Both the position numbers and the translations under genes were made by a program. From JAWXBM01 sp037968555 (GTDB lineage Bacteria > Pseudomonadota > Gammaproteobacteria > Xanthomonadales > SZUA-36), in assembly GCA_037968555.1 (NCBI GenBank), contig JBBKVS010000169.1, positions 1-8,017 of the forward strand: 8,017 nucleotides of DNA, given 5' to 3'. Each line of letters opens with the position of its first letter. Within the stretch, counting starts at the first letter, position 1. Shown here in pieces: positions 3,718-8,017 of this stretch. The notes beneath the pieces were generated by a model that had not been told where the DNA came from, ran no database searches, and saw nothing but the letters and a program-made list of their open reading frames with translations.

Positions 3718-5856
3718 ATGCAGGTTGCCAATGGATATCCCGAACCTGTCCTAAAACTCCGGGACCTGCTCAATAGCTATCTCGAACCTGCAAAAGTCGC
3801 AACAGTACTGCGTGCCTTTGATGTAGGCGCGCTGGCCCATGAAGGCCAGACGCGTCTGAGTGGCGAACCCTACATCCTCCATCCTGTAGCCGTGGCCCAC
3901 ATCCTGGCCGGGATGCGCATGGACCACGAAAGCATCACGGCTGCGATCCTGCATGACACGCTGGAAGACACGCCGCTTTCGAAAGAGGAAATCGAGCAGC
4001 AGTTCGGTAAGGAAATCGCCCAACTGGTCGATGGCGTTACCAAGCTGGACAAGATGAAATTCCGCACCCGCGGTGAAGCGGATGCAGAAAGTTTCCGCAA
4101 ACTGATGCTGGCCATGTCGCGCGATTTGCGGGTGATTTTCATCAAGCTGGCCGATCGGGTGCACAACATGCGCACGCTGGACAACATGTCCTACGATTCT
4201 CGTCGCCGCATTGCCCGCGAAACCCTGCAAGTGTATGCGCCCATTGCCGACCGGCTGGGCATGAACAATATCAAATCCGAACTGGAAGACCTGGGCTTCA
4301 AGAATCTTTACCCCTGGCGATACCGCACCATCAACGAGCATCTCGACCAGATGACCGGTCATCGCAAGGAAATCGTTGCGAACATCAACAATGCGCTGAA
4401 AAAGCGCATGAATGAAGCGGCTGTGCCCAGCCGCTTATCCGGCCGCCAGAAAACCCCCTACAGCATTTACCGTAAGATGCTGGCCAAGGATTTGTCGTTT
4501 TCTGAAGTGACGGATTTTTACGCTTTTCGTATCATCACCCAGACTGAGCCGCACTGTTACGCGGCCCTGGGGGCTGTACATGGCCTCTATCCACCCAAGC
4601 CGGGCAAGTTCAAGGATTTCATCGCCCTGCCCAAGGCCAACGGCTACCAGTCCCTGCACACCGTGCTGAACAGCCCATATGGCCTGCCGATAGAAATCCA
4701 GATTCGTACCGAAGAAATGGACCTGGTGGCCGTCAAGGGCGCAGCAGCTCATTGGCAATACAAGGTCAGCCCAACCGGTAGCGAAGGCAGTGCACAGGTT
4801 CGTGCCCGCGAGTGGCTGATGCAGCTGATCGATGTGCAGCGCCACGTGGGCGATTCCATGGAATTCCTGGAGAATGCCAAGTCCGACCTGTTCCCGGACC
4901 AGATTTTCGTATTCACGCCCAAAGGCAAAATCATCGACCTCGGACGCAACGCCACGGCGCTGGATTTCGCCTACGCCATTCATACCGATGTGGGAAACCA
5001 TACGGATACTGCCCTGGTCGACAACATCGAAGTTCCCTTGTCGACCCGCTTGTTCAACGGCCAGACAGTCAAGATCATGACTGACCCTGAAGTTTATCCC
5101 AGGCCCGAGTGGCTGGAGTTTGTTTCCACTGCCCGCGCGCGCACCTCGATCCGTACTTATTTGAAGAGCTTGCAGCATTCCGACACCGTTGCCTTGGGTT
5201 TGCGCCTGCTGGAAAAAGCCCTCAATACTCGCGGCAGTTCACTGGACGACATCACCCAGGCGCAATGGGACCAGTTCCTCAAGGAAAATCACCTGCCGCA
5301 GCAGGAAGATATATTTCGTGACCTGGCTTTGGGCACAACACTGGCCAATGTGGTTGCTGCCAAACTGGCACCGGAATCGCACCTGCTCAACGGCACTTCT
5401 GGTGAGGCGGGTAATGATGAGGCCCTGACCATAGCCGGTTCGGAAGGCAGTGCAGTCAGTTTTGGCGCCTGTTGCCTGCCGGTGCCTGGCGATGGCATCA
5501 TGGCCTATGTGTCGGCAGACAAGGGCTTGGTGGTTCATCGACTGTCCTGCGCCAACACACGCGAATTCCGCAAACACCCCGATCGCTGCGTGGACGTGGT
5601 CTGGGCACCGATTACCGAGGGTACTTTCCCGGTGGCATTGAAGTGCCTTGTACATAATGTCCCAGGCGTATTGGCCAGCATTTCCATGAGTTTTGCTGAG
5701 GCCAGCAGCAATATTGAAAAACTCACCATGACTGACAGCAACCCGGAAACCGCCACCATGTTGTTCAACGTCAGCGTGGACAACCGCGATCATATGGCAC
5801 GCGTATTACGCCGCTTGCGACGCAACAGCAAAGTCATTCGCGTTATTCGCCTATAA
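3718..5856 (+). CDS. spoT: SpoT, bifunctional (p)ppGpp synthetase/hydrolase
   Basis: This is a long RelA/SpoT homologue of 712 residues (E. coli SpoT is 702) that makes and degrades the stringent-response alarmone (p)ppGpp. Hydrolase half: HEGQTRLSGEPYILHP (41-56), AAILHDTLEDTP with H79-D80 (75-86), and LADRVHNMRTL (144-154), i.e. the intact HD metal site. Synthetase half: GRQKTPYSIYRKM (242-254), TDFYAFRI (265-272), KDFIALPKANGYQSLHT (299-315), EIQIRTEEMD (326-335) and AAAHWQYK (342-349). Then come a TGS domain (about 394-455), a Cys/His region with CCLPVPGD (585-592) and H607/C611, and a C-terminal ACT domain (about 636-712). Both catalytic halves look intact. The ATG at 3718 has no obvious Shine-Dalgarno and lies 26 nt after rpoZ, so it may rely on coupling. 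It adds about 8 residues before the region aligning with E. coli. RelA is excluded because it has a degenerate HD site. Confidence 0.97.
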   Translation: MQVANGYPEPVLKLRDLLNSYLEPAKVATVLRAFDVGALAHEGQTRLSGEPYILHPVAVAHILAGMRMDHESITAAILHDTLEDTPLSKEEIEQQFGKEIAQLVDGVTKLDKMKFRTRGEADAESFRKLMLAMSRDLRVIFIKLADRVHNMRTLDNMSYDSRRRIARETLQVYAPIADRLGMNNIKSELEDLGFKNLYPWRYRTINEHLDQMTGHRKEIVANINNALKKRMNEAAVPSRLSGRQKTPYSIYRKMLAKDLSFSEVTDFYAFRIITQTEPHCYAALGAVHGLYPPKPGKFKDFIALPKANGYQSLHTVLNSPYGLPIEIQIRTEEMDLVAVKGAAAHWQYKVSPTGSEGSAQVRAREWLMQLIDVQRHVGDSMEFLENAKSDLFPDQIFVFTPKGKIIDLGRNATALDFAYAIHTDVGNHTDTALVDNIEVPLSTRLFNGQTVKIMTDPEVYPRPEWLEFVSTARARTSIRTYLKSLQHSDTVALGLRLLEKALNTRGSSLDDITQAQWDQFLKENHLPQQEDIFRDLALGTTLANVVAAKLAPESHLLNGTSGEAGNDEALTIAGSEGSAVSFGACCLPVPGDGIMAYVSADKGLVVHRLSCANTREFRKHPDRCVDVVWAPITEGTFPVALKCLVHNVPGVLASISMSFAEASSNIEKLTMTDSNPETATMLFNVSVDNRDHMARVLRRLRRNSKVIRVIRL

Positions 5857-5876
5857 ACCCAAGGATCAGTTAAAAC

Positions 5877-6257
5877 ATGAGCAAAAAGATCATCGCAACT
5901 CCCGATGCACCTGCCGCCATAGGCCCTTATTCGCAGGCTACCCGTCATGGTGACGTGGTTTATCTGTCCGGCCAGATCCCATTGGACCCGGCCAGCATGC
6001 AGCTGGTTGATGGCGACTTTACAGCGCAATCGCACCGCGTTTTCAAAAACCTGCAAGCCGTTTGTGTTGCTGCTGGTGGCAGCCTGGACCAGATCCTGCG
6101 AGTGACTATATTTCTCACCGACATGGGCAACTTCCCCTTGGTCAATGCGGTGATGGCTGAGTATTTTTCCGAGCCTTATCCGGCGCGAGTAACGGTGGGT
6201 GTAGCCGGCCTGCCCAAGGGTGCGTTGGTAGAAGTGGACGCCATACTCGGGCTTTGA
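5877..6257 (+). CDS. ridA: RidA, reactive enamine/imine deaminase (YjgF/YER057c/UK114 family)
   Basis: RidA hydrolyses reactive enamine/imine intermediates such as 2-aminoacrylate, released by PLP-dependent dehydratases, to the keto acid and ammonia; the family forms homotrimers. The 126-residue product opens MSKKIIATPDAPAAIGPYSQ and has YLSGQIPLDP (29-38). It keeps the substrate-binding arginine in YPARVTVGVAGLPKGALVEV (101-120; R104), with E119 at the position of the conserved glutamate. These are the residues expected of an active RidA rather than a merely related Rid subfamily member. AAGGA (5861-5865) lies 11 nt before the ATG and 4 nt after the spoT stop, so it is very probably co-transcribed with spoT. 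A ridA between spoT and recG is a recurrent arrangement in gammaproteobacteria as I know it. Why it pairs with the stringent-response gene is not evident from the sequence. Confidence 0.96.
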   Translation: MSKKIIATPDAPAAIGPYSQATRHGDVVYLSGQIPLDPASMQLVDGDFTAQSHRVFKNLQAVCVAAGGSLDQILRVTIFLTDMGNFPLVNAVMAEYFSEPYPARVTVGVAGLPKGALVEVDAILGL

Positions 6258-6272
6258 ATCCCAATTCCTATT

Positions 6273-6296
6273 CTGGGTCAGACTCTGGGCCAGACT
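6273..6296 (+). repeat. 12-bp tandem duplication in the ridA-recG gap
   Basis: CTGGGTCAGACT (6273-6284) is followed directly by CTGGGCCAGACT (6285-6296), 11 of 12 identical. It lies in the 51-nt spacer, just upstream of the recG Shine-Dalgarno (GGAG, 6299-6302). The unit length is a multiple of three and the copies are in frame with recG (LGQTLGQT), but no ATG or GTG start includes them. Confidence 0.7.
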
Positions 6297-6308
6297 CCGG
6301 AGAAGGAC

Positions 6309-8017
6309 ATGCAACAGGCTGCTGAGCCAGAATCACCACAGCTGACGCAATTGCGCGGCGTGGGTCCGGGCATCCAGGCCAGCCTGGCCAAGTTTGGCAT
6401 CCACCAGGTGCAGGACCTGCTGTTTCATCTGCCATTCCGCTACGAAGACCGCACCCGTATCATGCCGATTGGCAGTCTCTACCCCGGGGCGAACACTCAA
6501 ATTGAAGGCGAAGTAGAACACGTTGCCATTGTGCGGGGTCGGCGGCCCATGCTGGTGGTTTCCTTATCCGATGGTACCGGTCGACTAACCCTGCGATTTT
6601 TTCATTTCCGCCAGTCGCAGAAAGCCCAATTGGGCCTGGGAACGCGTTTACGCTGCTACGGTGAAGCCCGTGGTGGTGCGCGTGGTCTGGAAATGGTTCA
6701 CCCCAGTTATAAGCGCCTGGCGGAAGGTGTGGATGAACCGGTAGCCGACCGGTTGACACCGGTTTATCCATCCACCGAAGGCCTGGCTCAGGCCAGCTGG
6801 CTGAAACTGACTGAACAGGCCTTGAATTTGCTGCAAAAGCAAAGCCTGGTATTGGAAGAATTATTACCGGTCGATTTGCTCAGAAATCTCAAACTGCCTT
6901 CCCTGCAGGCAGCCATTCCCTACATTCATCGGCCACCATTGGGTGCCGACGTAGAGGCTTTGGTAGAACGCCGGCACCCGGCGCAGCAACGCCTGGCACT
7001 GGAAGAACTGCTGGCCCACAACCTGAGCATGCAAGCCCTGCATCGCTTTGAAAAACAGTTGTCGGCTCCGCCTTTGGCACGGGCTGCCACGCTGGAACAG
7101 GAATTCCTGCAGTCCCTGCCCTTTCGCCTGACCCAGTCGCAACAGAAAGTGATTGCGGAAATCCATGCCGACCTGGCTCTGAGCCATCCCATGCATCGAC
7201 TTTTGCAGGGCGATGTGGGTTCTGGCAAAACGGTGGTGGCTGCCATGGCGGCATTGCGCGCCATCGGCGCTGGCTACCAGGTAGCCATCATGTCGCCAAC
7301 CGAACTATTGGCGGAGCAACATCTGCAAAGTTTCAGCAGCTGGTTGGCGCCATTGGATATCCAGCCGGTATGGCTGAGCGGCAAGGTCAAAGGCAAAGCC
7401 CGGCAGAAAGTCCTGCAGGAAATTGCCACAGGCACGCCGCTGATCATTGGCACCCATGCCTTGATGCAGGAAGGGGTTGAATACCAGCAGCTGGGCTTGG
7501 CCATTGTCGATGAGCAACACCGTTTTGGGGTGCACCAAAGGCTGGCCTTGATGGACAAGGCGACCGACAACGCCTTGCATGCTCATCAATTGATCATGAC
7601 CGCCACTCCTATTCCACGCACCCTGGCCATGACAGCCTATGCGGGCCTGGAAACTTCGGTAATCGACGAACTACCCCCAGGCCGTCAGCCGGTGCTAACC
7701 GTGACGGTTTCCAATGAACGCCGTCATGAAGTCATCGCCCGTGTGGCTGCGGCTTGCCAGGATGGGCGACAGATTTACTGGGTCTGCACCCTGATTGAAG
7801 AGTCCGAAGCGGTGGAAGCTCAGGCGGCCGAGGATGTGGCCAATGAATTGAAACTGGCCTTACCTAAAATCCAGGTAGGCCTGGTGCATGGCCGCCTCAA
7901 AGCGGTAGAAAAGCAAACAGTGATGCAGCATTTCAAGGATGGCGATCTGCAGCTGCTGGTTGCCACCACCGTGATCGAAGTCGGCGTGGATGTGCCCAAT
8001 GCATCCCTGATGATCAT
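6309..8017 (+). CDS. recG: RecG, ATP-dependent branch-migration DNA helicase (C-terminal part beyond window)
   Basis: RecG is a superfamily 2 double-strand DNA translocase that regresses stalled replication forks and remodels Holliday junctions, R-loops and D-loops. 569 codons are present of an expected length near 690; the gene is open at the right edge. Seen in order: a helix-hairpin-helix-like LRGVGPGIQASLAKFGI (15-31), the wedge/OB domain (about 60-135) with SLSDGTGRLTLRFFHF (85-100), and HPAQQRLALEELLAHNLSMQ (223-242). The helicase motifs follow: Walker A GDVGSGKT (301-308), PTELLAEQH (330-338), DEQHRFGVHQRL (401-412, DExH box), TATPIPRTLAMTAYA (431-445), WVCTLIEESE (491-500), VGLVHGRL (523-530) and ATTVIEVGVDVPNASLMI (552-569). 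The ATG at 6309 is preceded by GGAG (6299-6302) at 6 nt. The start is 51 nt after ridA, consistent with the same transcript. No frameshift is visible in this part. Confidence 0.97.
   Translation, partial: MQQAAEPESPQLTQLRGVGPGIQASLAKFGIHQVQDLLFHLPFRYEDRTRIMPIGSLYPGANTQIEGEVEHVAIVRGRRPMLVVSLSDGTGRLTLRFFHFRQSQKAQLGLGTRLRCYGEARGGARGLEMVHPSYKRLAEGVDEPVADRLTPVYPSTEGLAQASWLKLTEQALNLLQKQSLVLEELLPVDLLRNLKLPSLQAAIPYIHRPPLGADVEALVERRHPAQQRLALEELLAHNLSMQALHRFEKQLSAPPLARAATLEQEFLQSLPFRLTQSQQKVIAEIHADLALSHPMHRLLQGDVGSGKTVVAAMAALRAIGAGYQVAIMSPTELLAEQHLQSFSSWLAPLDIQPVWLSGKVKGKARQKVLQEIATGTPLIIGTHALMQEGVEYQQLGLAIVDEQHRFGVHQRLALMDKATDNALHAHQLIMTATPIPRTLAMTAYAGLETSVIDELPPGRQPVLTVTVSNERRHEVIARVAAACQDGRQIYWVCTLIEESEAVEAQAAEDVANELKLALPKIQVGLVHGRLKAVEKQTVMQHFKDGDLQLLVATTVIEVGVDVPNASLMI

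Noticed and set aside
4435..5178. Long minus-strand open frames inside spoT (also 3751-4362 and 5239-5793)
   Set aside because: They lie antisense to a clearly conserved gene and show no recognisable family motif. They are the expected shadow of GC-biased codon use on the other strand.

Overview
This window is a chromosomal housekeeping locus of a proteobacterium, most likely a gammaproteobacterium. The gene content and order (hemW-rdgB-rph on the minus strand, then divergent yicC-gmk-rpoZ-spoT-ridA-recG on the plus strand) is the arrangement I associate with Pseudomonas- and Xanthomonas-type gammaproteobacteria. Genes are of usual length, intact and tightly packed. By eye the coding DNA is moderately GC-rich. 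I cannot name the genus. Some SpoT synthetase-domain details look more Xanthomonas- or betaproteobacteria-like than enteric, but that is only an impression.

Layout. Positions 1-1564 (minus strand) hold a compact three-gene unit read leftwards: rph (RNase PH), rdgB (house-cleaning non-canonical purine NTP pyrophosphatase) and the start of hemW (radical-SAM haem chaperone, cut by the window edge). rph and rdgB are 4 nt apart, and rdgB and hemW overlap by 17 nt. Positions 1565-1708 are the divergent regulatory region between rph and yicC. Positions 1709-8017 (plus strand) carry yicC (endoribonuclease family), gmk (guanylate kinase), rpoZ (RNA polymerase omega), spoT (bifunctional ppGpp synthetase/hydrolase), ridA (enamine/imine deaminase) and the first 569 codons of recG (branch-migration helicase, open at the right edge).

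The genes share themes. gmk makes GDP, and hence GTP, which is the substrate SpoT converts to (p)ppGpp. Omega forms part of a (p)ppGpp binding site on RNA polymerase. rdgB protects the nucleotide pool. rph and yicC act on RNA.

The one stretch that housekeeping genes do not explain is the 185-nt gap between yicC and gmk (2579-2763). It is AT-rich (about 36% GC over 2589-2739) and is tiled by five consecutive, different stem-loops with almost no spacer between them. Its outer edges form imperfect 22-bp terminal inverted repeats (18 of 22 matching), each ending in TA. It therefore looks like a small non-autonomous mobile element (MITE-like, about 151 bp between the TA dinucleotides) lodged in the leader of the gmk-rpoZ-spoT genes. 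It could instead be, or have become, a structured regulatory leader. No stretch above 300 nt lacks a gene. I saw no tRNA, rRNA, CRISPR array or transposase gene.
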